64,000 bases of DNA from Halorubellus litoreus (GTDB taxonomy: Archaea > Halobacteriota > Halobacteria > Halobacteriales > Natrialbaceae): NCBI RefSeq assembly GCF_037081675.1, contig NZ_JAZAQL010000004.1, positions 334,158 through 398,157 on the forward strand. Reading direction: 5' to 3'. Below the pieces are notes generated by a model. It was not told the origin of the DNA and made no database searches. It worked only from the letters and a program-made list of their open reading frames with translations. Positions 1 through 8,316 of the stretch are shown one piece after another. The position numbers were made by a program, and so were the translations under genes. The stretch's first letter is position 1. Each line of letters starts with the position of its first letter.

Positions 1-309
1 GCACTCGCGTCCACGCCATCGGGCCCACCCGACTTCTTCTCGGGCTACCACTCCCACGAGTCCGGCTCCGGAATGCAACCACTGTGCAGCGGGTGCGGCA
101 GTCGCGAATACGCCGACGCCTTCTTCGAGCTCATCGCCCTCACTGCCACGCACATCCCGGCCTCACCCGAGTTCCAGGCGCTCCGCGATCAGATACGGGA
201 TCTCCTCCGCGAGGTACCGACCACGACCGTTCGCGACCGATTGACGATCACGGACACGCTGTCGCAATTGGACGCCGTCGCCGCGCACTCACACGACGAG
301 ACGTATTGA
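1..309 (+). CDS. Hypothetical protein, 5'-truncated by the window edge
   Basis: The reading frame is open from base 1 to the stop at 307-309, so the start lies outside the window. An internal ATG at 73 would give only 78 residues. The visible part has a CxxCG pair (CSGCGS) followed by a mostly helical, acidic segment. I do not recognise the family. It runs convergently towards the integrase on the other strand. Being a real gene rests on the open frame and haloarchaeal codon use only. Confidence 0.45.
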   Translation, partial: ALASTPSGPPDFFSGYHSHESGSGMQPLCSGCGSREYADAFFELIALTATHIPASPEFQALRDQIRDLLREVPTTTVRDRLTITDTLSQLDAVAAHSHDETY

Positions 310-390
310 GAGACTGGACTACCCGATCGAGCTCGACCCTCGGTGGACTCACCCTGCCCCGCTGATTCACGCGCGGCATCCAGATGATTC

Positions 391-1701
391 TCAATCATCA
401 AGCGTCTCGTTCGGTGGGGCGAATGCTGCTGCAAGGCGCTCGCGCATGGCATCCCGTCGCAGCCGTCGGGCGCGGTCCTCGGACAGGTAGTTCTGGAGGA
501 CTACCTCGGGGTCGCTGCTGCCCTGTTCGGCGGCGATATCCTCGAGCCCGCTGATGACTTCCTCGAGCGTCTCCGAGTACTTGTCGTACCAGAACCGCCG
601 ACACAGCTGCGGCGACGGCCGCTCACCGTCGATACGTTCTGGCAGTCCGGCGGCGTCGGCGAGCTCGCGGAAGCGCCGCCAGACCGTCTGCCGCGAGATG
701 TGGTCCGCGTCCGCTTGCGTCGACGGAAACAGGTACCCGTTCCACGACGAGCGGTCGCTCAACTGCGCGAGTCGATCCTCGAGGACGTCCATCCCGTAGA
801 GGATGCTAACCGACCCGGGACCGTTCTTCCGTTCGGCGAACTCGAGACGTGGGACGTCCCCACCGTCGCGGTCGAGCTGCCTGACGTGCAGCTTGGCGAC
901 CTCGTTCGCACGCAACCCCCACGCGGCGAGGGCGACGACCAACAGTTCCTCCTCGAGCCCTTCGACAGCGTCCATGAGTGCTTGCACGTGCTCCGTTCGA
1001 AGGGCGGGCGTGTCGCCGTCGGTGGTAGTGTCCCACTTGAATTCGTCGTCGAGCCCGGCGGCGGGATTCGTGGCGGCGACCTGGCGGGACACGAGGTGAC
1101 TGTAGAACGATTCGACGATGTCGGCGACCCGCTTGATCGTGGTGTCACTCTTCTCGGTACGCTCGTTTAGGTGGTCGAAGGCGGCGAAAACCTCGTCGAC
1201 GCTCTCGTACGCAGGGATGTCCGTGTCTCGAGCGACAGAGTGGAGGAGGTCGGCGTGGTCGTTCGCACCCTTGAATGCTTTGAGGTAGGTGTTGAGGCGG
1301 TAGCGGAGGGTGTCGACACTGGCGTCACTCAGGCCGTAGCGGCTCGCGCGCCGGTCCAGGAAGTGCTCCAGGGCGTCGATTGTGACTTGGTCGTTGGACG
1401 CCCAATCGTAGCCATCCACGTCCGCGTCGGGGGCGATGTGCTGGCTCCAGAACTCACTGAAAGTCACGTCGTGGTGACGGCGGAGGGCGGCGACGAACGG
1501 CCGATAACCGTTGTCTGCGAGCCAGCTGGCAGTCGGTTTCTCGGTGTCGACGTCGATGCCGTCGGCGCCGGCGTCGGAGGCGACGTGCCGCCAGAAGTAC
1601 TGCTGCATGTCGCCGAGGTCCTGGTCGGTCCAGCGGCGCGTAGGTGGTCCGTGGGCGTCAGTTCCTTCGAGTTGGTCCGCGGAATTCGTCGAATCAGCCA
1701 T
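391..1701 (-). CDS. Tyrosine recombinase / phage-type integrase
   Basis: A 436-residue site-specific recombinase. The N-terminal half (about 100-215) is the helical SAM-like DNA-binding domain, and the catalytic domain starts near 235. Arg I is R264 in WGLRANEVAKL, the second box is QLCRRFWYDKY (365-375) with R368/R369, and the nucleophile is probably Y405 in VVLQNYLSE. The usual His of HxxR is Gln here (Q365), and the second His/Trp position is W. A basic tail follows (RARRLRRDAMRERL). It lies next to an AAA/DUF234 ATPase and a decayed transposase, so this end of the window is probably an integrated or remnant mobile region. No tRNA or att repeat was found beside it. Activity is uncertain. 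Confidence 0.85.
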   Translation of the reverse strand: MADSTNSADQLEGTDAHGPPTRRWTDQDLGDMQQYFWRHVASDAGADGIDVDTEKPTASWLADNGYRPFVAALRRHHDVTFSEFWSQHIAPDADVDGYDWASNDQVTIDALEHFLDRRASRYGLSDASVDTLRYRLNTYLKAFKGANDHADLLHSVARDTDIPAYESVDEVFAAFDHLNERTEKSDTTIKRVADIVESFYSHLVSRQVAATNPAAGLDDEFKWDTTTDGDTPALRTEHVQALMDAVEGLEEELLVVALAAWGLRANEVAKLHVRQLDRDGGDVPRLEFAERKNGPGSVSILYGMDVLEDRLAQLSDRSSWNGYLFPSTQADADHISRQTVWRRFRELADAAGLPERIDGERPSPQLCRRFWYDKYSETLEEVISGLEDIAAEQGSSDPEVVLQNYLSEDRARRLRRDAMRERLAAAFAPPNETLDD

Positions 1702-1836
1702 AGATTGGAGAGTTGTGTGGTCGGCCCGACGCGATGGTGTGCAACCTATCCTGGTTTTCTCATCGTCCTCGCTAGTACTTTGTGGTTGTTACAGTCAGAT
1801 TACGGCCCTGTCAGGGGATGCGCGGCGTCGTACAGC

Positions 1837-3234
1837 TCAGCTAGAGTGCGACGTTTCGAAGAGGTCGACGACAGCACCTGGTGTGAACAGACGGAGATCC
1901 TCCCGGGAGGCAGCCGCTTCCTGGAGTTCGCTGGTGAAGCCTTCGCGAGCGAACAGGGCATAGACGACCGACCGGTCGGTTCCGTGCCAGCGGACGTCGC
2001 TCTCGAGCGCTTCGAGGTCAGCAAGCAACCCATGCCCCACTTCGCCCGTGGTCCATTTGCATTCACCGAGCAGGAGCGTCTCCGTTTGCTCGTTGATTCC
2101 GGCCACGTCGATCTCGTTCTCCCCGTACCACCACCGGCCGACTCGCGAGCAAGTCACGGGGAACGCAGCGGTTCGAACGACCTGTCTGCAGACGGTTTCG
2201 AACGTCCAACTTGTATGCTCGGATAGCGTGTTCTCGATAGCTCGTCGAACCGGCGTCGTGTTGCCCTGTTCGAGGGTCGCTCGGTTCGGGAGGACGTATC
2301 GGAACCAGAACCGGAGGAACTGGTCGGTGATCCGGTAGACACCACGGCCGTCGGGGTCAGTGACTGGTGTTTCGCGTTCGACGAGTGCGATGCGCGTGAG
2401 GTTCTGGAGGTACCGAGAGATGGAACTGGCGTCTCGGTCAATCTCGTTCCCGATTTCGCTCACTCGCGTCGCTCCACCGGCGATGGCTTCGAGAATCGCC
2501 ATGTAGGTTGGTGGTTCGCGGAGTTCCTGGCGGAGCAGGAACTCTGGTTCTTCGTTGAGGAAAGCGCCCTTGGAGAGGACGAATTGTTCGACGTTGTCGA
2601 GCAGGGCTCGGTTGGTATCGAACTGTTCGAGGTAGGCAGGGATGCCGCCGAGGATGCTGTAGGCTTCAATCAGTTCGCGTGGGTCGTAGTCGGGGAAGAA
2701 GCCGGCGGCGTCGCCGAGCGTCATCGGTTCCATGCGCCATTGGCCGGTTCGGCGGCCGTAGAGTGGGCTCTCGTAGCTGAGGACGCCTTCTTCCATCATG
2801 GAGATGGACGAGCCGAGGAGGACGAGGGAGATGCCTGTGCCGTCGAGTGTTTGGTCGACGATGGTCTGGAAGACGGAGGGGATGGTGTCGTCTTCGTCGA
2901 CGAGGTAGGAGAATTCGTCGAAGGCGACGACTGCAGGGCTGTCGAGGCGGCGGGTGAGGTATTCGAAGGCGTCGACGAAGCCGTCGACGTCTGGTGGGAT
3001 GTCGTCGAGCTCGGTTGCGCAGTGGTCGGCGAAGCGGCGGGCGTTTTGGGTGGTGCCGCGTTCGTCGCAGAGGTAGTAGAACGTTGGTGTGTCGAGTGAG
3101 TTGAGGACGCTTGTGACGAGGGTGGTTTTACCGACGCGGCGTCGGCCGTAGAGGACGAGGAGGTCTTCGGTGTCGCTGGTGAGGTGTGAGTGGAGCCAGT
3201 CTCGTTCTGCGTCCCGATCAATCATTATGTGCAC
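1837..3234 (-). CDS. Archaeal AAA ATPase with C-terminal DUF234 (nuclease-like) domain
   Basis: A 465-residue protein of the archaeal MJ-type ATPase family. The Walker A motif is GRRRVGKTT (30-38) and Walker B is VVAFDEFSY with D106/E107. A winged-helix segment follows (about 245-290), then the C-terminal DUF234 domain. That domain holds ENEID (372-376) and GECKW (390-394), which fit the D...ExK core of PD-(D/E)xK nucleases. These proteins are frequent in archaeal mobile regions; the true substrate is unknown. The ATG at 3232-3234 is preceded by an AT-rich stretch (3235-3260) suitable for a promoter. It is separated from the integrase by 135 bp. Confidence 0.85.
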   Translation of the reverse strand: MHIMIDRDAERDWLHSHLTSDTEDLLVLYGRRRVGKTTLVTSVLNSLDTPTFYYLCDERGTTQNARRFADHCATELDDIPPDVDGFVDAFEYLTRRLDSPAVVAFDEFSYLVDEDDTIPSVFQTIVDQTLDGTGISLVLLGSSISMMEEGVLSYESPLYGRRTGQWRMEPMTLGDAAGFFPDYDPRELIEAYSILGGIPAYLEQFDTNRALLDNVEQFVLSKGAFLNEEPEFLLRQELREPPTYMAILEAIAGGATRVSEIGNEIDRDASSISRYLQNLTRIALVERETPVTDPDGRGVYRITDQFLRFWFRYVLPNRATLEQGNTTPVRRAIENTLSEHTSWTFETVCRQVVRTAAFPVTCSRVGRWWYGENEIDVAGINEQTETLLLGECKWTTGEVGHGLLADLEALESDVRWHGTDRSVVYALFAREGFTSELQEAAASREDLRLFTPGAVVDLFETSHSS

Positions 3235-3765
3235 GATAATATTATCTCCTGCATAATCAGTGTGTGGGTCAGTCAGGAGCCTGACCGAGAATCAGCAAGA
3301 AGCAACCAATGACCGAGGTTAGCCGAGAGCTGGCGGTTCTCGGAGTGCAGATCGCGGGGTGGGAACCTGATTCGGGGAAGAGCTGGGTTCGCTTGCGGTG
3401 GCGGATTTTGAGAACAGGGTTTTCGCGGGATTGGGCATTCTTGTTGTTCAGCAGTAACATATTTGTGTGTTACTGACGAGACCAGTCAGTTGCACACACG
3501 ATTTCTGCCCACCACAGGGACCGAACCGGAGTAAACCACATATCGCTATACAAAAAACTACTACGTCTCCTTCCCCACAGGTTCGGAGGATGGGCTAGTT
3601 CTAGACCATCTCTCCGTCTACTCGTGGTTTTTCTCGGCGGTCAAGGGAGGATATCGAACTGTTATGGCCGTGACTATCGGATAGAGGTGCGAAATTGCGT
3701 GAATTCTAGCGTTGCTGGATAGTGTCGCCACTTTCGAGCAGCGAACTCAGCGGGGGTTCAGCTTG
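3235..3765. other. Gene-poor, AT-richer spacer
   Basis: About 530 bp without a convincing gene. Short frames on both strands lack family resemblance and haloarchaeal codon bias. Base composition is clearly lower in GC than the flanking genes, as expected for spacer or mobile DNA next to the integrase and the transposase relic. Confidence 0.5.
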
Positions 3766-4581
3766 TCAGTCGGGAGGGATCAACGCCGAGACGACGATCT
3801 CGACACATTCGCCCGCGGTCAACACGGGTGCGTAGTCCATCTCTCCATCGACGCCTGCTTTCAGCAGGAAGTCGGTGAGTCGCCAGATGTTGTAGAGGAG
3901 GACGGCGAACACGAAGTAGAACAGCCGCACCCTGTAATCCTTCGAGTGCCTTGTGGCGTGCCACAGCCGACCATCCCCATGAACGTCTGTAACTCGAAGA
4001 ATTGGGTGTCCTCGTAGGTGGCGTTCGCGGCACGACGGGAGTCGAATCCGTCGAAGCCGTGGTCCCGAGCGAGTCGCGTTGTCCGCTTGATCTGCTCGGT
4101 AGTGAACTCGCGTGGGTCGTTCTCGTCTAAATTGTCCGGGAACGCATTCGGGTCTCGGTCTGAGGACACGACCTCCGCTTTGGGTCGGGCTTCGGGGACG
4201 TGGATGTCGTGGTCGTGAATCTCTTTGACGACGTAGTGTGCGGCTGTAGTGACGAATTCTCTGGTGGTGTCATCGAATCGGTTGCGCCAGGTCCGGGAGA
4301 GCACCGATTCGTTGGGGATCTTCTTGAGTCTGAATACGTCGGCCAGTTCGGGATATCTGGTGAGTGCGCGGTAGCTCTTGCCGGTGAGCTCTCGGTAGAT
4401 GAACAAGCGCATCATGCCCTCGAAGGAGTGGGGTGCGGGGTGCCATTCGGGATATCCGTCATCGAGCAAGCCGAACGGCCCCGCCAACTGTCGAAGTGCG
4501 GTACAAAGCGACTGGTCGCTTTCGAGTGCGGTTCTGAGCTTCGTCCCGACGATTTACGCATCGGTCAACAGCTGCTCTTGA
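3766..4581 (-). pseudogene. Decayed ISH-type transposase with internal deletion
   Basis: The minus strand reads like the start of a haloarchaeal transposase (ACQEQLLTDA, then after a stop at about 4549-4551 LAGPFGLLDD, FEGMMRLFIYRELTGKSY and FFELQTFMGMVG). It then jumps near 3935, in another frame, to the conserved family C-terminus (DYRVRLFYFVFAVLLYNIW ... ALIPPD, stop at 3766-3768). The middle of the protein, which should carry the DDE catalytic residues, is missing. One premature stop, one large deletion and one frame change make it inactive. The C-terminal match is from family memory, not a search. Confidence 0.7.
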
Positions 4582-4689
4582 CAGGCCATAATCGCCATCC
4601 AAGAAGCCAATCAGACAAGCAATGTGCTTCATCTTCTCGCACCTACCGCAGGCGTTACTGTCGGATTGATAGACACAGACAATCTTTCC

Positions 4690-4800
4690 CCCTCGGGGCA
4701 CCTCGGTCGCTTCGCTCCGTGTGGGCACCGCTCGCGGCAACAACAGGGGTCAACAAGTCCGCCTCCGCCGTCTTCGATGGCTCCGGCGGCGAAATGCGCT
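4690..4800 (-). repeat. Dispersed 110-bp repeat, copy 1
   Basis: Read on the minus strand, this segment aligns with the right end of the window (63885-64000). The shared core is CGCCGGAGCC-TCGAAGACGG followed by GGAGGCGG and then TTGCCGCGAGCGGT. The core can fold: outer arms CCGCC/GGCGG and inner arms GCC-TC/GACGGC around a GAA loop. Both copies also read SPPEPSKTAEA in one frame, but the downstream parts drift, so I treat it as a non-coding dispersed repeat. It lies in a 420-bp stretch without a gene, between the transposase relic and the HalOD1 gene. Confidence 0.55.
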
Positions 4801-5003
4801 TGCGATGCTCGCGTGGACGGTCACTGACGGACTGACGGCCGTTGGTCAACACGCAGATGGACTGAGTAGATAGCCTACGATGAAAGAAAGGCACACATTA
4901 AATCCACCTCTCTCATCGAGGTTGTGATAGTGCCCGTTTGGCTCTCATCGGAGGTTCCCATTGGAATATTGCGTCTCCGACTCAGGACGACAAGGCTTAT
5001 ATT

Positions 5004-5019
5004 GACTGAACGTTCATTC
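5004..5019. promoter_or_regulatory. TetR-type operator copy 1 (GACTGAACGTTCATTC)
   Basis: Near-palindromic 16-mer ending 4 nt before the ATG at 5024. A TATA-like stretch (CTTATATT, 4995-5002) precedes it, so a bound repressor would cover the start region of a leaderless transcript. It matches four other copies in the window with consensus GACTGAACGTTCAGTC. Confidence 0.7.
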
Positions 5020-5023
5020 AAAA

Positions 5024-5359
5024 ATGGGCATGAGCCCACCTCAACCAATGTCCCGCACCAGCCAGACCACCACAACGACCGGCATCTATCGCACCACCTG
5101 GAACGAGACCACCTCGCTCCACGACGTCATCGTCGAGGGAGTCGTAACCGCAACTGGCAGAACCCGCAGCACAATCGAAGACCAGTACGACCGCGCACAC
5201 GCACGCTCGCTCCGTGACCTCTTTGACACAGATAACACCTCGGTCCCCTCCACAGGCGTCGTCAAATTCGTCGTCGCAGCCTGCACCGTCTCCGTCCACA
5301 GCGACGGCCGTCTCATCGTCGAACCACCGGACAGTATCCACCACGGCACCAGCACCTGA
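5024..5359 (+). CDS. HalOD1 (halobacterial output domain 1) protein
   Basis: A 111-residue acidic protein matching the haloarchaeal HalOD1 output domain: a helix-rich front (SLHDVIVEGVVTATGR), the L-x-x-LFDTD segment, and the closing strands GVVKFVVAACTVSVHSDG. HalOD1 domains usually end signalling proteins or stand alone, and their exact role is not known. The ATG at 5024 is chosen because it sits about 25 nt after a TATA box and directly behind the palindromic operator; a second Met at 5048 is possible. Being first in line of the operator-bearing genes, it is probably a member of the TetR regulon described here. Confidence 0.7.
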   Translation: MGMSPPQPMSRTSQTTTTTGIYRTTWNETTSLHDVIVEGVVTATGRTRSTIEDQYDRAHARSLRDLFDTDNTSVPSTGVVKFVVAACTVSVHSDGRLIVEPPDSIHHGTST

Positions 5360-5403
5360 GTAAGCCACTACGCTACACCTGACGAGACCCACCCACAACC
5401 CAT

Positions 5404-6267
5404 ATGACACGCACACTCCCAACCGACCGCGGACTTCAGGCACGCATGGTGGTCACCGTCGTCCTGCTCGCCGGCCTCTACGCTGGCTTCGTCGGCGTCC
5501 TCGTCCTCGTCGACGCCAGCCTCCTCGTCAGCGTCCTCGTCATGGGCACGCTCCTCGGTGGCCAGTTCCTGCTCAGCGACCGCCTGGCACTCCGCGCGAT
5601 GGGTGCACGCACCGTCGACGCCGACGAGTATCCACAGCTCCACGCGGTCGTCACCCGACTCAGCCAACAGGCAGACCTCCCGAAACCGTCGGTCGCCGTC
5701 GCGCAGACCAAGACTCCGAACGCGTTCGCGGCCGGGCGCTCGCAGTCCGCCGCCACCGTCTGCGTCACCACCGGTCTCCTCGAGACCCTCGAGGACGACG
5801 AACTCGAAGCTGTCGTCGCCCACGAACTCGCGCACGTCAAGAACCGCGACGTCATGATCATGACTGTCGCGTCGTTCTTCTCGACCATCGCGATGTTCGT
5901 CCTCCGGTGGGGCTGGCTGTTCGGCGGTGACGACGAGAATCCGTCGGCGCTCGTCGCCGTCATCGCCTCGTTCGTCGTCTGGATCATCTCGTTCCTCCTG
6001 ATGCGTGCGCTCTCGCGGTACCGGGAGTTCGCGGCCGACCGCGGCGCGGTCGCCATCACGGGCCGGCCGAGCGCGCTCGCCAGCGCACTCCAACGCATCG
6101 ACACGCGGATGGACGCCGTCCCGAAGCGAGATGCTCGCGAGCGGGCCGAGATGAATGCGTTCTTCATCCAGCCGCTCAGGAGCGGTTTCGTCGGCCGCCT
6201 GTTCAGTACGCACCCGAGCACGGAGGCGCGCATCGAGCGCTTGCGGGACTTCGAACGATCGCTCTGA
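5404..6267 (+). CDS. htpX: HtpX-like membrane zinc metalloprotease (M48)
   Basis: A 287-residue M48 family protease involved in membrane protein quality control. Two N-terminal membrane segments (about 14-36 and 38-57) precede the zinc motif HELAHVKNRD (H140, E141, H144). Two further hydrophobic segments follow (about 155-172 and 180-200), and the third ligand is probably the Glu in YREFAADRGA (about 218). Length and order fit haloarchaeal HtpX homologues. The active site should face the cytoplasm. It lies 44 bp downstream of the HalOD1 gene in the same direction, so it may be read from the same operator-controlled promoter. Confidence 0.88.
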   Translation: MTRTLPTDRGLQARMVVTVVLLAGLYAGFVGVLVLVDASLLVSVLVMGTLLGGQFLLSDRLALRAMGARTVDADEYPQLHAVVTRLSQQADLPKPSVAVAQTKTPNAFAAGRSQSAATVCVTTGLLETLEDDELEAVVAHELAHVKNRDVMIMTVASFFSTIAMFVLRWGWLFGGDDENPSALVAVIASFVVWIISFLLMRALSRYREFAADRGAVAITGRPSALASALQRIDTRMDAVPKRDARERAEMNAFFIQPLRSGFVGRLFSTHPSTEARIERLRDFERSL

Positions 6268-6396
6268 CAGCGGCGTTCGGCCAGTCACCCCACGACGTGT
6301 CCGTCATCGCGAGTCTTCGCGACTCCTTCGGCCCCGGGCAACGGTGCAGGTGGCGAGTGACAACGGTTTACTGCGGGGTCCGTCTATGACCGGGTA

Positions 6397-6996
6397 ATGA
6401 GCGAGTCGAGCGACGATGCGGAGACGACCGACGAGATAATGCGGGCGACGTACCGGGCGTTGTTCCAGCACGGGTACTCCGCGACGACGATCTCGAAGAT
6501 CGCCGACGAGTTCGACAAGAGCAAGTCACTCATCTACTATCACTACGAGGACAAGGAGGAGTTGCTCGGGGCGTTCCTCGAGTACCTCTTGGACCAGTTG
6601 GAGTCGGATCTGGCAGCCTCGGACGGTGAGGATCCGAAGTCGCACCTGCTCGAGGTCGTCGACCTGTTGTTGCCGAGTGAGCTCGAGGACGAGCGGTTCA
6701 CGTTCCTGCGGGCGTTGCTGGAGTTGCGGGCGCAGGCGCCGTATCACGAGTCGTACCGCGAGCAGTTCGAGCGGTCGGACGAGCTGGTCGTGTCGTTGCT
6801 CGTGGACGCGATCGAGTGGGGTATCGAGGAGGACGTGTTCCGGGCTGTGAACTCGCGTGAGGTTGCGGAGTTCGTGTATTCGACAGCGTACGGTGCGATA
6901 GAGCGCGGGGTGACGGTCGACGACCCGTCGGTGCTCCACGAGAACCGTGGGTACATTGAGTCCTATCTGGAGGCGACCCTGTTCAAGTACTCCTGA
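6397..6996 (+). CDS. TetR/AcrR family transcriptional regulator (TetR-1)
   Basis: A 199-residue regulator. The N-terminal HTH lies at about residues 12-58, with YSATTISKIADEF followed by the recognition helix DKSKSLIYYHY. The rest is the all-helical ligand and dimer domain. The recognition helix differs from that of TetR-2 (7702) at one residue only, which suggests the same target DNA. The start at 6397 has a TATA-like stretch about 30 nt upstream and no copy of the palindrome, so this gene may be expressed independently. Neighbouring efflux genes suggest it senses hydrophobic or toxic compounds. The ligand is unknown. Confidence 0.88.
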   Translation: MSESSDDAETTDEIMRATYRALFQHGYSATTISKIADEFDKSKSLIYYHYEDKEELLGAFLEYLLDQLESDLAASDGEDPKSHLLEVVDLLLPSELEDERFTFLRALLELRAQAPYHESYREQFERSDELVVSLLVDAIEWGIEEDVFRAVNSREVAEFVYSTAYGAIERGVTVDDPSVLHENRGYIESYLEATLFKYS

Positions 6997-7163
6997 GTCG
7001 GGTTCGGCGCGGTCCTCGGTGCGTTCGCGTGGAGGCGTTGCGTGTCTGTCTCTGGAGTGTGGTGTGGGTGGCGGTCGCTGGTGGTCGATTCTTGCGGGTG
7101 TTGCTTCGACGGGGACGGGGGTACGTCATTTGGTGCTGTGGTGGGTGACGGGTCACAGGACTT

Positions 7164-7189
7164 ATGCTGACTGAACGTTTATTCAGCAT
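7164..7189. promoter_or_regulatory. TetR-type operator copy 2, extended palindrome
   Basis: The best copy. The core GACTGAACGTTTATTC (7168-7183) lies inside a 26-bp inverted repeat with 7-bp perfect outer arms ATGCTGA/TCAGCAT. 22 of 26 positions match the reverse complement. It ends just before the ATG at 7191, with a TATA-like CTTATG overlapping its left edge. It should control the operon 7191-10674, including TetR-2 itself. Confidence 0.78.
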
Positions 7190-7190
7190 C

Positions 7191-7709
7191 ATGGTCGAAC
7201 GTTCATCCGCCAGACGCCCCTGGCTCGCCGCACTGCTCGGCGTCCTCGCTACAGGCGCCGGCCACCTCTACCTGCGCCGCTGGCTCCGCGCCATCGGGTG
7301 GCTCGCCCTCACCACCGCCGTCACCGTCCTCTACGTTCCCGAACCGGTCCTCACAGCAGCGACCGCGGCCGACACCGTCCCGCTCGAACCCTTCCTCCCA
7401 ACGCTCACCGTCATCGCACTGAGCGTCACGGACGCCTACCTCATCGCCAAACTCAGTAACCGCCTCCACGCGTCGCTGGGCAACCGCGGATCCAGCCAGA
7501 CCAACACCACCCCCCGAGACGACGCCGCCAACGCCACGTACCCCGTCGGCGACCCCGACACCGACAACACCGACGCCACCGACGACAGCGTGGACTGCCC
7601 ACACTGTGGGAAGCCCCTCGACCCCGACCTCGAGTTCTGTCACTGGTGCACGACCGACCTCGGCGACTTCGACAGCCACCGACCCGAACGAGGACGGGAC
7701 GATGTCTGA
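7191..7709 (+). CDS. Small membrane protein with C-terminal zinc ribbon
   Basis: A 172-residue protein. Two to three hydrophobic segments (about 10-27, 33-52 and 67-85) are followed by an Asp/Thr-rich linker and a zinc-ribbon tail with CPHCGKP and CHWC, four Cys in two CxxC pairs. An upstream in-frame ATG at 7164 would run through the operator, so the ATG at 7191, right behind the palindrome, is preferred. It is the first gene of a tight operon and overlaps the TetR-2 start by 8 bp. This haloarchaeal membrane/zinc-ribbon layout is common but of unknown function; a role beside the MATE exporter is only inferred from position. Confidence 0.7.
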   Translation: MVERSSARRPWLAALLGVLATGAGHLYLRRWLRAIGWLALTTAVTVLYVPEPVLTAATAADTVPLEPFLPTLTVIALSVTDAYLIAKLSNRLHASLGNRGSSQTNTTPRDDAANATYPVGDPDTDNTDATDDSVDCPHCGKPLDPDLEFCHWCTTDLGDFDSHRPERGRDDV

Positions 7710-8316
7710 GGACACCGCCGACGCGGAAGGCACCAGCACCCAGATCCAGATCATGGAAGCCACCTACCGCGCCCTCCGCAGATACGGTTACACCGACCTC
7801 ACAATCGCCCACATCGCCGAGGAGTTCGACAAGAGCAAGTCCCTGCTCTACTATCACTACAGCTCCAAGGACGAACTCGTCGCTGCCTTCATCGAGTTCG
7901 CCGGCGACCGCTTCCTCGCGTCCCTCGACGACATCGACGAATCCGACCCGCTTGCGACGGTCCGGCGAATCGTCGACGTGTACCTCGCCGTCGACGTCGA
8001 CGACGACATGCGGGACGCCCAACGTACCATCATCCAGCTCCGAGCACAAGCCATCGGTACCCCCCAGTACCGCGCGGAGTTCACGCGAATCGACGCCGCC
8101 CTCCGCGACCGCATCGCGACCGCGATCGCCGACGGCATCCAGACCGGTCGTATCCAGGAGGACATCAACGCCGAGCGTGCGGCCACCTGGCTGCTGTCGT
8201 CGCTCAACGGCGCGATGCTCGAACGTTACACCGCTGACCACGACGTCGTCGAACCAGTCCGCGGGATGATTCACGCGACACTCGACGACCTCGCGGCCGA
8301 CGACCTCCAGGCATGA
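7702..8316 (+). CDS. TetR/AcrR family transcriptional regulator (TetR-2)
   Basis: A 204-residue paralogue of the regulator at 6397. The HTH reads YTDLTIAHIAEEF followed by DKSKSLLYYHY, and the C-terminal domain is helical. An in-frame ATG at 7606 exists, but the ATG at 7702 overlaps the stop of the previous gene (translational coupling) and aligns with the N-terminus of TetR-1. The stop overlaps the ATG of the MATE gene as ATGA. Lying inside an operon that starts with the strongest copy of the palindrome, it very probably regulates its own synthesis. Confidence 0.88.
   Translation: MSEDTADAEGTSTQIQIMEATYRALRRYGYTDLTIAHIAEEFDKSKSLLYYHYSSKDELVAAFIEFAGDRFLASLDDIDESDPLATVRRIVDVYLAVDVDDDMRDAQRTIIQLRAQAIGTPQYRAEFTRIDAALRDRIATAIADGIQTGRIQEDINAERAATWLLSSLNGAMLERYTADHDVVEPVRGMIHATLDDLAADDLQA

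Noticed and set aside
3269..3460. A 63-residue minus-strand frame
   Set aside because: No codon bias of haloarchaeal genes and no motif; lies in AT-rich spacer.
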